This document shows, in pieces, positions 31,938 to 40,433 of a stretch of DNA of 64,000 nucleotides. The notes beneath the pieces were generated by a model, which worked only from the letters and a program-made list of their open reading frames with translations, ran no database searches and was not told where the DNA came from. Location: NCBI RefSeq assembly GCF_000769915.1, contig NZ_JRLV01000014.1, positions 1 through 64,000 on the forward strand. The letters run 5' to 3'. Origin of the DNA: Flavobacterium beibuense F44-8. Lineage in GTDB: Bacteria > Bacteroidota > Bacteroidia > Flavobacteriales > Flavobacteriaceae. A program made the position numbers and the translations under genes. Position 1 is the stretch's first letter; every line of letters starts with the position of its first letter.

Positions 31938-32486
31938 ATGCCTGTAAAAATCAGATTACAAAGACACGGTAAAAAAGGAAAACCTTTTTACTGGGTAGTA
32001 GCGGCAGATTCCCGCTCAAAAAGAGATGGTAAATTCCTTGAAAAAATAGGAACTTACAATCCTAACACTAACCCTGCAACTATCGACATCAATGTTGAAA
32101 CAGCTGTACAGTGGTTACACAACGGTGCTCAGCCAACTGACACTGCAAGAGCTATCCTTTCTTACAAAGGTGCTTTACTTAAACACCACCTGGACGGAGG
32201 TGTTCGTAAAGGTGCTCTTACTCAGGAGCAGGCTGATGCTAAGTTTGCTGCTTGGTTAGAACAAAAAGATTCGAAAGTAAACGCTAAGAAAGACGGACTT
32301 TCTACTGCTAAAGCTGACGCGAAAGCTAAAGCTCTTGAGGCAGAGAAAAAAGTTAACGAAGATCGTATTGCTGCGAAGAAAGAAGCTGAAGCTGCTGCTG
32401 TTGCTGAGGATGCTGCTGAAGAGACTACAGCTGAAGCTGAAGAAAACACAACTTCAGAAGAAAACACAGAAGAAACCCAAGCTTAA
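31938..32486 (+). CDS. rpsP: 30S ribosomal protein S16, C-terminally extended
   Basis: A 182-residue ribosomal protein. The S16 core (about 1-85) is clear: MPVKIRLQRHGKKGKPFYWV, then SRSKRDGKFLEKIGTYNP. The remaining hundred or so residues are Ala/Glu/Lys-rich and low complexity (repeated AEAAAVAEDAAEE-type strings) and probably extend from the 30S surface. Such tails are seen in other Bacteroidota S16 proteins. It is the first gene of rpsP-rimM-trmN6. Codon use (TCTAC, GCTG, GGTG repeats) looks biased, as expected for high expression. Confidence 0.96.
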   Translation: MPVKIRLQRHGKKGKPFYWVVAADSRSKRDGKFLEKIGTYNPNTNPATIDINVETAVQWLHNGAQPTDTARAILSYKGALLKHHLDGGVRKGALTQEQADAKFAAWLEQKDSKVNAKKDGLSTAKADAKAKALEAEKKVNEDRIAAKKEAEAAAVAEDAAEETTAEAEENTTSEENTEETQA

Positions 32487-32500
32487 TTTGACTGCGATTT

Positions 32501-33031
32501 ATGCGTAAAGAAGATTGTTTCTATTTAGGCAAGATCGCCAAAAAGTTTAGCTATAAAGGCGAAGTCCTTATCTATCTTGATACCGACGAGCCGGGTTTGT
32601 ATGAAAACATGGAATCAGTGTTTGTTGAATTCAACAAACATCTGGTTCCATTTTTTATTGAATCATCTTCAATTCATAAGGGCGATTTTTTAAGAACCCG
32701 CTTTGAAGATATAGACAGCGAGGAAGAAGCCGAAAAGATTTTAGGCTGCGAAGTATACCTACCGCTATCTATGCTACCTAAACTGGAAGGCGATAAATTT
32801 TACTTCCACGAAATAATAGGCTTTGATGCCGAAGACCTGCGACTGGGCAACATTGGTAAAATAACCGGTGTAAACGATACCTCGGCCCAACCTCTTTTTG
32901 AAATTCTTAAAGGTGATATAGAAATACTTGTCCCTATGATAGATGATTTCATTGTAAAGGTAGATCGTGAAAACAAAAAAATTATACTTGATACTCCCGA
33001 AGGACTGGTAGACCTCTACCTTGATATATAG
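32501..33031 (+). CDS. rimM: Ribosome maturation factor RimM
   Basis: A 176-residue 30S assembly factor with the N-terminal RimM barrel (FYLGKIAKKFSYKGEVLIYL, then FLRTRFEDIDSEEEAEKILG) and a C-terminal PRC-like barrel (FYFHEIIGFDAED, EILVPMIDDFIVKVD). RimM binds S19 and the 30S head. It lies 14 bases after rpsP, the classic bacterial linkage, and the following gene is a tRNA methyltransferase. Confidence 0.95.
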   Translation: MRKEDCFYLGKIAKKFSYKGEVLIYLDTDEPGLYENMESVFVEFNKHLVPFFIESSSIHKGDFLRTRFEDIDSEEEAEKILGCEVYLPLSMLPKLEGDKFYFHEIIGFDAEDLRLGNIGKITGVNDTSAQPLFEILKGDIEILVPMIDDFIVKVDRENKKIILDTPEGLVDLYLDI

Positions 33032-33086
33032 TTTACCTCAACCCTTAATCTTACAAATCTAAATTCTAACATCTCACTTTTAAGAA

Positions 33087-33794
33087 ATGTTCCAGTTTAA
33101 GCAATTTACTATCCAGCAGGACCGATGTGCAATGAAAGTAGGTACCGATGGCGTATTGCTTGGAGCATGGGCACCGGTGAGCAACAATCCGTTTAGCATT
33201 CTTGACATTGGGGCCGGAACCGGACTAATAGCTTTAATGTTGGCACAACGCAGTACCGCCGAGCAGATTGATGCTATAGAAATTGATGATGAGGCCTACG
33301 AACAGGCTGTAGAAAATTTTGAAGAAAGCAAATGGGGTGACCGCCTGTTTTGCTACCATGCAGGACTGGACGAATTTGTTGAGGAAATGCACGATGAGGA
33401 GTATGACATTATCGTTTCAAACCCTCCTTTTTATTCTGAGAATTACTCATCCGGTAACGAGCAAAGAGATAAGGCCCGCTTTACCGAATCACTTCCTTTT
33501 GAACATCTTATTGAAGCTGCCTCTATATTACTATCAGAAAACGGTATCTTTTCGGTTATCACTCCTTTTAAGGAAGAGGAAAAATTCATAGCCATTGCTG
33601 CCGAATTTAACCTGTACCTAGCCAAAATTACAAGAATTAAAGGCGCACCCGATACTGTAATCAAAAGAAGCCTTATGGCTTTTACCAGACAACAAGCTGA
33701 AACAATTTTTGACGAGTTAGTTATTGAAACGGCACGCCATCAATACACCCCGGAATACACCGAGCTTACTAAAGATTTTTATTTAAAACTGTAA
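33087..33794 (+). CDS. tRNA1(Val) A37 N6-methyltransferase (TrmN6/YfiC family)
   Basis: A 235-residue SAM-dependent methyltransferase. It has MKVGTDGVLLGAWAPV near the N-terminus, the SAM loop ILDIGAGTGLIALMLAQR, and the N6-adenine catalytic motif VSNPPFY. This matches the TrmN6/YfiC family, which modifies A37 of tRNA-Val. The length is normal. It probably shares the rpsP-rimM transcript (55-base gap). Specificity for tRNA1(Val) is inherited from the family. Confidence 0.9.
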   Translation: MFQFKQFTIQQDRCAMKVGTDGVLLGAWAPVSNNPFSILDIGAGTGLIALMLAQRSTAEQIDAIEIDDEAYEQAVENFEESKWGDRLFCYHAGLDEFVEEMHDEEYDIIVSNPPFYSENYSSGNEQRDKARFTESLPFEHLIEAASILLSENGIFSVITPFKEEEKFIAIAAEFNLYLAKITRIKGAPDTVIKRSLMAFTRQQAETIFDELVIETARHQYTPEYTELTKDFYLKL

Positions 33795-33921
33795 ACCTCC
33801 TCTCCTTTCATAACTTATCAGGTTTTGAATTTCACTCTTGCTGCTACAGCAGGAGCGCTTTCATTTTTACTTTGCTATAAAAAATACAACATTTTTTTAT
33901 GGATTTGTTACAATTCTTCTT

Positions 33922-33929
33922 TACTTTTG
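33922..33929 (+). promoter_or_regulatory. -7 box of the acyl-CoA dehydrogenase gene
   Basis: TACTTTTG, 21 bases before the ATG. A TTTG lies 14 bases upstream. Confidence 0.45.
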
Positions 33930-33950
33930 CCATCAACTAAAACGTTATAA

Positions 33951-35129
33951 ATGAAACCTGATTTATTTCAAGCTCCTGATTACTATCTTCTTGACGAACT
34001 ATTGTCAGATGAACATAAAATGGTTCGCGATGCTGCCCGTGAGTGGGTAAAACGCGAAGTATCTCCAATAATTGAGGATTATGCTCAAAAAGCAGAATTC
34101 CCAAAACAAATTATTAGTGGCCTTGCCGATATTGGCGCATTTGGCCCTTACATTCCTGAAGAGTACGGAGGTGCCGGTTTAGACCAAATCTCTTACGGAC
34201 TTATAATGCAGGAAATTGAAAGAGGTGATAGCGGTGTTCGTTCTACAGCATCGGTACAGTCATCTCTTGTTATGTACCCTATATGGAAATACGGTAACGA
34301 AGAGCAACGTAAAAAATACCTTCCTAAACTGGCTTCAGGTGAGTTTATGGGTTGTTTCGGTTTAACAGAGCCGGATTATGGTTCTAACCCGGGCGGTATG
34401 ATTACCAACTTTAAAGATATGGGCGACCATTACCTGCTTAACGGTGCCAAAATGTGGATATCTAACGCTCCGTTTGCCGATATCGCTGTGGTATGGGCCA
34501 AAAACGAGGAAGGAAGAATTCACGGTCTTATCGTAGAGCGTGGCATGGAAGGCTTCTCTACTCCCGAAACACATAACAAATGGTCACTAAGAGCATCGGC
34601 TACCGGTGAACTTATTTTTGACAATGTAAAAGTCCCTAAAGAAAACCTTTTACCAAATAAATCAGGGTTAGGCGGTCCGCTTGGATGTCTTGACTCTGCC
34701 CGTTACGGAATCGCATGGGGCGCCATAGGTGCTGCTATGGATTGCTACGATACTGCACTTCGCTATGCAAAAGAGCGCGTACAGTTTGACAAACCTATTG
34801 CCGCTACCCAGCTGCAACAGAAAAAACTTGCCGAAATGATTACCGAAATCACTAAAGCCCAGTTGTTAACATGGAGACTTGGTGTTTTAAGAAATGAAGG
34901 TAAAGCAACATCGGCACAAATATCTATGGCAAAAAGAAACAATGTGGATATGGCCCTGCATATTGCCCGCGAAGCCCGCCAGATTTTAGGTGGTATGGGT
35001 ATTACAGGAGAGTATTCTATTATGCGCCATATGATGAACCTTGAAAGTGTTATTACTTATGAAGGTACTCACGATATTCACCTGCTTATAACAGGACTTG
35101 ACATAACCGGTCACGCAGCATTTAAATAA
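33951..35129 (+). CDS. Acyl-CoA dehydrogenase, glutaryl-CoA dehydrogenase type
   Basis: A 392-residue FAD enzyme. The family segments CFGLTEPDYGSNPGG, KMWISNAPFADIAVVWA, RYGIAWGAIGAA and LGGMGITGEYSIMRHM are present. The catalytic-base region ESVITYEGTHDIH and the ending LLITGLDITGHAAF match glutaryl-CoA dehydrogenase, which oxidises and decarboxylates glutaryl-CoA to crotonyl-CoA in lysine/tryptophan breakdown. No other gene of that pathway is adjacent, so another short acyl-CoA remains possible. It is monocistronic with a terminator at 35173. Confidence 0.88.
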   Translation: MKPDLFQAPDYYLLDELLSDEHKMVRDAAREWVKREVSPIIEDYAQKAEFPKQIISGLADIGAFGPYIPEEYGGAGLDQISYGLIMQEIERGDSGVRSTASVQSSLVMYPIWKYGNEEQRKKYLPKLASGEFMGCFGLTEPDYGSNPGGMITNFKDMGDHYLLNGAKMWISNAPFADIAVVWAKNEEGRIHGLIVERGMEGFSTPETHNKWSLRASATGELIFDNVKVPKENLLPNKSGLGGPLGCLDSARYGIAWGAIGAAMDCYDTALRYAKERVQFDKPIAATQLQQKKLAEMITEITKAQLLTWRLGVLRNEGKATSAQISMAKRNNVDMALHIAREARQILGGMGITGEYSIMRHMMNLESVITYEGTHDIHLLITGLDITGHAAFK

Positions 35130-35172
35130 AATATAAGTAAAATTTATACGTTTATTTAAAAATTCAATTGTT

Positions 35173-35204
35173 AAAAGCTTCTTTGTCTAAAGAAGCTTTT
35201 TTAA
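35173..35204 (+). terminator. Terminator after the acyl-CoA dehydrogenase gene
   Basis: AAAAGCTTCTTT-GTCT-AAAGAAGCTTTT followed by T's. Confidence 0.88.
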
Positions 35205-35209
35205 TTTTG
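35202..35209 (+). promoter_or_regulatory. Possible -7 box of the DUF3050 gene
   Basis: TAATTTTG, 14 bases before the ATG and partly overlapping the terminator tail. It would give a very short leader. Confidence 0.3.
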
Positions 35210-35223
35210 TAAAAAACTATGCT

Positions 35224-36009
35224 ATGAATACAGATACCGTTAACAAAAGTATCCAACCCCAAAAAGACCTTCTGTTAAAACACTCTTTATACAGCAAAGT
35301 AAAAACGATAGACGATTTAAAGTGTTTTCTTGAAGGACACGTTTATGCCGTTTGGGATTTTATGTCGCTGCTAAAAGCATTACAGTCTAAACTTACCTGC
35401 ACCACTACCCCGTGGTTACCGGTAGGAAATGCTGAGATAAGGTACCTTATCAATGAAATTGTACTGGCAGAAGAAACCGATATCACCTTAGAGGGTAAAA
35501 GACAAAGCCACTACGAAATGTATGTGGATGCAATGGAAGAATGTGGTGCTAATACCAGCGAAGTAAAAGCCTTTTTACAGGATGTAGTGAGCACCCAAAA
35601 CATTTTTGTTTCCATAAAACAGAGCCACCTGCACGAAAAGATTAAAGAATTTCTTGACTTCACTTTCAGGATTATTGAACAGGGCAAACCACATGAAATT
35701 GCCGCAGCATTTACCTTTGGACGTGAAGATCTTATTCCGGCAATGTTTACAGAAATACTTAGAAACTTCCAGAAGAATTTCCCTGAAACCAATTTGGAGA
35801 GACTTATCTATTATTTTGAAAGACACATAGAACTGGATGCCGATGAGCATGGCCCAATGGCAATGCAAATGATTAGTGAACTATGTGGCGAAGACGAGCA
35901 AAAATGGAAAGAAGTTGAAGAAGCTTCAAAACAGGCGCTTGACAAACGTATTGAACTATGGAATGCCATTGAGGAAAACATTATGCACCACGATATGGCA
36001 TCTATTTAA
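35224..36009 (+). CDS. DUF3050 protein (heme-oxygenase-like fold)
   Basis: A 261-residue helical protein of the DUF3050 family. It has the pattern HVYAVWDFMSLLKALQ, VGNAEIRYLINEIVLAEE, FTFGREDLIPAMF and YYFERHIELDADEHGPMA. Repeated His/Glu residues (H in GHVYAVWD, EE in VLAEE, ERHIELDADEH) look like a di-metal or heme-oxygenase-like helical bundle site. The reaction is unknown. It is transcribed alone between two terminators. Confidence 0.85.
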   Translation: MNTDTVNKSIQPQKDLLLKHSLYSKVKTIDDLKCFLEGHVYAVWDFMSLLKALQSKLTCTTTPWLPVGNAEIRYLINEIVLAEETDITLEGKRQSHYEMYVDAMEECGANTSEVKAFLQDVVSTQNIFVSIKQSHLHEKIKEFLDFTFRIIEQGKPHEIAAAFTFGREDLIPAMFTEILRNFQKNFPETNLERLIYYFERHIELDADEHGPMAMQMISELCGEDEQKWKEVEEASKQALDKRIELWNAIEENIMHHDMASI

Positions 36010-36031
36010 AAACAAATAAAAATACACTTTC

Positions 36032-36063
36032 AAATCCCGGAGTTCAATCCGGGATTTTTTGTT
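36032..36063 (+). terminator. Terminator after the DUF3050 gene
   Basis: AAATCCCGG-AGTTCAAT-CCGGGATTT then T's. Confidence 0.85.
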
Positions 36064-36132
36064 AAAACCCCTTTTAATAGGCTAGCATATAAAATATTAA
36101 TGTATTTTCGGCAAAAATTATAAGTCCTTACA

Positions 36133-38184
36133 ATGATAAGAAAAATTACACACCTAAAAACCGCGCTGTTACTGGCGGCAGGTTTATTCTCTATTACTAC
36201 TTTTGGTCAAAACAATCCGGTAAAAAAATTCGGACCAAAATTACCGGTAGTAAAATGTGCTACAACTGAATACGAAAGTTATTTACAGCAAAAATCGGCT
36301 AACAGGTTTAGTACTCCTGAATTTGAAGCATGGATTGCACCAAAAATTCAGGAAAACAAAACTTCAGAGTTTTTAAAAAACGGACAAACAACTAATCAGG
36401 TTGTAACCATCCCTGTTGTATTCCACGTTATACACAATGGCTCGGCAATAGGATCTGAAGAAAACATTTCTGACGAGCAGATACTTTCTCAAATCACTGT
36501 TTTAAATCAGGATTACAGAAGAATGGCAGACACTCCGGGTTATAATGAAAACCCTGTAGGAGCCGACATGGAAATTGAATTTTGCCTGGCACAACGTGAC
36601 CCTAACGGTTTTGCAACATCGGGTATTACAAGACACTACATCCCTACAGACGATGTATTTGGCTGGGAAATGAATGCCGTTGAAGAAAACATTAAACCAC
36701 AAACGCAGTGGGATCCTACAAAATACCTTAATATTTGGGTAGTAAGCAATATCTACATAGGCTATATGGGAATTCCTGTAGGGGAACTTGCCGGTTATGC
36801 ACAATTCCCTACTCAATCAGGATTAGACGGTATAGAAGGAGAAGTTCTTGCAGAAACTGACGGTGTTGTATTAGGACACTTATACTGTGGTTCATCAGAC
36901 ATATATCCTGAAGGTACTTACGATCAGTTTGGCGGAAGAAATAAAGGTAGAACTGCAACTCACGAAACAGGTCACTACTTTGGTCTTAGACATATTTGGG
37001 GAGACGGAAACTGTAGTGTAGATGACTATTGTGAAGATACACCTGTAACTGCATATGCTAACAGCGGATGCCCTGAAGGTCAGGATTCATGCCCAAGTTC
37101 TCCGGGACTGGATATGATTGAAAATTATATGGACTACACAAGTGACTCTTGTCAAAACGTTTTCACTCAAAACCAAAAAGACAGAATGCAGGCTGTATTA
37201 GCTAACTCTCCAAGAAGAGCATCGCTAATAACTTCTGACGGATGTCAACCGGGCATAAGCTATGATATTGACGGTTCGCTTAACCTGTTAAGTCCGAACT
37301 TAGATTGTGACGGAACCATGACTCCTTCGTTCTTAGTATACAACGGCGGTACCGAAGCGATTACAGCTGCAACGATCAATGTAGCACTTAACGGAACAGC
37401 TATACAAACCATAGAATGGACAGGTAACATTGCTACCGGAGAAACAGCTACAATTACAAGCGACGATTCTTTCCAACCGGCTATTGGTTTATACGATTTA
37501 ACTGCAACACTGGCTACAGTTAACAACAATGAAGACGGTAATACTGAAAATAACGTAACAAGTACACCTATAGCAATTGAAAATATACCAAATGCAGATA
37601 CTGAGGAAGTTATTGTAACTGTTACTACAGATGATGACGCAGACGAAACAAGATGGGCGATTTTTCAGGGAATACCTGACTTAAATAACGAACCTTATTA
37701 CACAGGTGCTCAGGGTGACTATGACGATAATCAAACTTACACTACTACCGTTAGTCTTGACCCTAACCAATGTTATACTTTCGTTATGCTTGACATGGGT
37801 GGTGACGGACTTGAAACAGGAGGATACACTATAACAACACCAGGCGGTGAGCTACTGGCTGAAGGAGACGGTAATTTTGCTTTGCTTGATATGGCATACT
37901 TTGGCATTGGTATCACACTGGACAATGTTGAGTTTGAAGCTACATTACAGCAAATAAAACTTTACCCTAACCCGGTTAACAACATTGTAAATATTGCAAT
38001 GCCAAATAACGAGCTACCGGAAAGCTATACTATATTCAATAACCTTGGACAAATAGTAGGTCAGGCTAAAGTTAGTTCTCAGGCTAACCTAACTATTGAT
38101 GCCAGCTCATACAGCAACGGTATCTACTTTGTAAAAGTTGAGAAAAACGGACAAAGCACTACGCTTAAATTCGTAAAGCAATAA
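36133..38184 (+). CDS. Secreted M43 (pappalysin-type) metalloprotease with T9SS sorting domain
   Basis: A 683-residue exported protease. The signal peptide (about 1-25) ends at Gln 26, and a propeptide region runs to about 95. The M43 catalytic domain (about 95-360) has the extended zinc motif HETGHYFGLRH (H277, E278, H281, H287) and a downstream MDYTSD Met-turn. An Ig-like/CARDB-type region lies at about 375-480, followed by a beta domain. The last 75 residues are a type A T9SS signal (LYPNPVNNIVNI, NGIYFVKVEKNG). It probably digests external protein. Terminator at 38205. Confidence 0.92.
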   Translation: MIRKITHLKTALLLAAGLFSITTFGQNNPVKKFGPKLPVVKCATTEYESYLQQKSANRFSTPEFEAWIAPKIQENKTSEFLKNGQTTNQVVTIPVVFHVIHNGSAIGSEENISDEQILSQITVLNQDYRRMADTPGYNENPVGADMEIEFCLAQRDPNGFATSGITRHYIPTDDVFGWEMNAVEENIKPQTQWDPTKYLNIWVVSNIYIGYMGIPVGELAGYAQFPTQSGLDGIEGEVLAETDGVVLGHLYCGSSDIYPEGTYDQFGGRNKGRTATHETGHYFGLRHIWGDGNCSVDDYCEDTPVTAYANSGCPEGQDSCPSSPGLDMIENYMDYTSDSCQNVFTQNQKDRMQAVLANSPRRASLITSDGCQPGISYDIDGSLNLLSPNLDCDGTMTPSFLVYNGGTEAITAATINVALNGTAIQTIEWTGNIATGETATITSDDSFQPAIGLYDLTATLATVNNNEDGNTENNVTSTPIAIENIPNADTEEVIVTVTTDDDADETRWAIFQGIPDLNNEPYYTGAQGDYDDNQTYTTTVSLDPNQCYTFVMLDMGGDGLETGGYTITTPGGELLAEGDGNFALLDMAYFGIGITLDNVEFEATLQQIKLYPNPVNNIVNIAMPNNELPESYTIFNNLGQIVGQAKVSSQANLTIDASSYSNGIYFVKVEKNGQSTTLKFVKQ

Positions 38185-38204
38185 TGTTTTAAAAACATAT
38201 CTCT

Positions 38205-38237
38205 TAAAAGCCTCTTCATGTGAAGAGGCTTTTTTTG
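38205..38237 (+). terminator. Terminator after the M43 protease gene
   Basis: AAAAGCCTCTTCA/TGAAGAGGCTTTT followed by T's. Confidence 0.88.
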
Positions 38238-38300
38238 TATTCATAATTAGGCTACCTGTTAAAATTTTATTCATAGATTTGAGTTAAGGTATAATAGACC

Positions 38301-39386
38301 ATGAATAAAAAAAATTATACTTACCTGCCCCATATACTGGGCAGCCTACTGTTTTTAAGCATCCCTGTTTTATCATCTCCCGATTTTAACTCAGGCGAAC
38401 CGCTATTTAGCCTGGTTCCGTTTCAAAAAAGCTTCTTCAGCCATGTACTGCTATTGCTTTTTTTCTATTTAAATTACGGCTATTTAATCCCTACGTTTTA
38501 CTTCAGTAAAAAGCTAACTGTTTTCTTTGCGTTAATAGTAGTTTGTTATGCTGCCATAGCTATTACACCATCGTTGATTTTTCGTGAACAGTGGCCACAG
38601 CAAATGCAGTCACCATCCGAAATGAAAACAAACTTCCCTGAAATAAAAATGCCACCGCCAACAGGCATGCCAAAACAGCCGGTAGAATTTTCACGATTCA
38701 GAGCTATGCGACCTATAGAAGGGAGTACACTTTTCCAGTTCCTGTTGGTATTTTTTGTTTCATTACTGCTACGCATAAACCAAAGGCTAACAGATATACA
38801 AAGTGAAAAACTGAATACCGAGATTGCCTACCTTAAAGCACAAATCAATCCGCATTTCCTGTTTAACACCCTTAACAGTCTCCATGCGCTTGCCATAACA
38901 AAATCAGACGATGCTCCCGAAGCCATCGTTAAACTATCTTCACTAATGCGCTATGTAGTTACCGAAAGTAGTGAAGACTATGTCCCTTTACAGGATGAGA
39001 TTGAATATGTAAAAAACTACATATCCCTGCAAAAGCTAAGAATGGATAACAGTATTGACTTTCAGTTTGAAATAAAAGGAAATACCGATAATAAAATAAT
39101 ATCTCCCCTGCTGCTTATTCCGTTTATTGAAAACGCATTTAAATATGGCATTAACCCCGATGAAGAATCGGCTATAGCCATATTAATCCATATAACGCAA
39201 AACGAGGTACTGCTTAACGTTAAAAACAAAAAGGTTAGCATTGACCTACCTGAAAGCGAAAAGAGCGAGAAAGGCACCGAAAACACCTTAAAACGAATAA
39301 AACACCTTTACCCCGATAAACATGAAATAACTTTTCATGAAACCGATGACACTTTTGAAGTTAACTTAAAAATAGAGCTGACATGA
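38301..39386 (+). CDS. LytS/AgrC-type sensor histidine kinase
   Basis: A 361-residue membrane kinase. It has about four membrane helices (about 10-30, 45-62, 72-92, 145-160) with a Met/Pro-rich outer loop between helices 3 and 4 (about 98-135). Next comes the His_kinase domain with the phospho-acceptor in QINPHFLFNTLNSL, and an ATPase domain (IPFIENAFKYGI). It lacks PAS or HAMP domains. Its stop overlaps the start of the LytTR regulator by 4 bases, so they form a dedicated two-component system. The signal is unknown. Confidence 0.92.
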   Translation: MNKKNYTYLPHILGSLLFLSIPVLSSPDFNSGEPLFSLVPFQKSFFSHVLLLLFFYLNYGYLIPTFYFSKKLTVFFALIVVCYAAIAITPSLIFREQWPQQMQSPSEMKTNFPEIKMPPPTGMPKQPVEFSRFRAMRPIEGSTLFQFLLVFFVSLLLRINQRLTDIQSEKLNTEIAYLKAQINPHFLFNTLNSLHALAITKSDDAPEAIVKLSSLMRYVVTESSEDYVPLQDEIEYVKNYISLQKLRMDNSIDFQFEIKGNTDNKIISPLLLIPFIENAFKYGINPDEESAIAILIHITQNEVLLNVKNKKVSIDLPESEKSEKGTENTLKRIKHLYPDKHEITFHETDDTFEVNLKIELT

Positions 39387-40063
39387 TTAGAGCCATTGCT
39401 ATAGACGACGAACCACTCGCATTACAGGTAACTTCACATTTTTGCTCGCAGGCAGAAGGTGTTGATTTAGTGCGAACTTTCACTAAAATATCTGATGCGG
39501 CTGCCTACCTCAAAAAGCACCCCGTAGACCTATTGTTCCTGGACATACAAATGCCCGGAAAAAACGGACTGGAATTTTACCGAAGTATTGGCACTGAACT
39601 ACCTGTTATTTTTACCACCGCCTACAGCCAGTATGCTGTAGAGGGGTTTAATGTAAATGCTATAGACTATTTGCTGAAACCTTTCTCGTTAGAGCGTTTC
39701 CTGCAGGCGCTTGACAAGGCTAAAAAACAGTTACAGCAAAATACCACAGAGCATCCGCACCTGGTTATAAGAGCCAATTACAAACTACAGCGTGTAGACT
39801 TTGATAACATTATGCTCATTGAAGGACTGGACGATTATATTAAAATACACTTACAGGACAAAACCAGCCTGGTAACCCGAATGCCTATGAAGGGCATTGC
39901 CGAAAAACTACCTTCGTCTGACTTTGTAAGGGTGCATCGTTCTTATATTGTTCCGGTAAAAAAGGTAATGAGCATATACAACAATACCATCAAAATGGAT
40001 GATTTTGTAATCCCTATCGGGAATACCTACCGTAAGGAAGTAAGTAAACATTTCAGTTTATAA
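39383..40063 (+). CDS. LytTR-type response regulator
   Basis: A 226-residue response regulator. The receiver domain (about 1-120) has acidic IAIDDEPLA, phospho-acceptor Asp in LLFLDIQMPGKNG, the Thr in IFTTAYSQYA and Lys in YLLKPF. The C-terminal LytTR DNA-binding domain (about 130-226) has IMLIEGLDDYIKIHL and FVRVHRSYIVPV. It is translationally coupled to the LytS-type kinase. Targets are unknown; the secreted protease just upstream is one candidate. Confidence 0.93.
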   Translation: MIRAIAIDDEPLALQVTSHFCSQAEGVDLVRTFTKISDAAAYLKKHPVDLLFLDIQMPGKNGLEFYRSIGTELPVIFTTAYSQYAVEGFNVNAIDYLLKPFSLERFLQALDKAKKQLQQNTTEHPHLVIRANYKLQRVDFDNIMLIEGLDDYIKIHLQDKTSLVTRMPMKGIAEKLPSSDFVRVHRSYIVPVKKVMSIYNNTIKMDDFVIPIGNTYRKEVSKHFSL

Positions 40064-40066
40064 AAT

Positions 40067-40100
40067 AAAAAAAGCGCTCCGGATTGGAACGCTTTTTTTA
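40067..40100. terminator. Bidirectional terminator between the LytTR and ferredoxin genes
   Basis: AAAAAAGCG-CTCC/GGATTGGAA-CGCTTTTTT has A's on the left and T's on the right, and serves both convergent genes. Confidence 0.8.
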
Positions 40101-40102
40101 TT

Positions 40103-40432
40103 TTATGATTCGGGAGCAAGCTCAATTTCAAGCCCCTCTAAGTCTTCTGTAACCGGTATCTGGCAGCCCAGCCTGCTGTTTGGCTTTACGTAAAAAGCTT
40201 CAGCCAGCATGGCATCCTCATCAGGTCCCATTTCAGGCAACTCCACATCGTTAAGCACATAACACTGGCAGGAAGCACACATCGCCATACCCCCACATAC
40301 CCCAATGGTACCTTCGGGAGCAAGTTCGTAAGCCCTAACCACTTCCATTATATTCATAGACATATCAGTAGGCGCCTGCACTTCGTGCTTAACACCATCC
40401 CTGTCTGTTATTTTTATGGTAACATCTGCCAT
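40103..40432 (-). CDS. 2Fe-2S ferredoxin, adrenodoxin/putidaredoxin type
   Basis: A 109-residue electron carrier. The cluster ligands are C46, C52, C55 and C90 (CGGMAMCASC ... RLGC), with the CX5CX2C spacing of the adrenodoxin/putidaredoxin/Isc group. It is acidic and cytosolic. It begins 1 base after the end of the reductase gene, so the two almost certainly form a redox pair. It could supply the Fe-S assembly proteins upstream in the same run or an oxygenase elsewhere. Confidence 0.93.
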   Translation of the reverse strand: MADVTIKITDRDGVKHEVQAPTDMSMNIMEVVRAYELAPEGTIGVCGGMAMCASCQCYVLNDVELPEMGPDEDAMLAEAFYVKPNSRLGCQIPVTEDLEGLEIELAPES

Positions 40433-40433
40433 A

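Noticed and set aside
32222..32467. Ser/Ala/Phe-rich minus-strand frame under rpsP
   Set aside because: It is the complement of the low-complexity Ala/Glu/Lys tail of S16.
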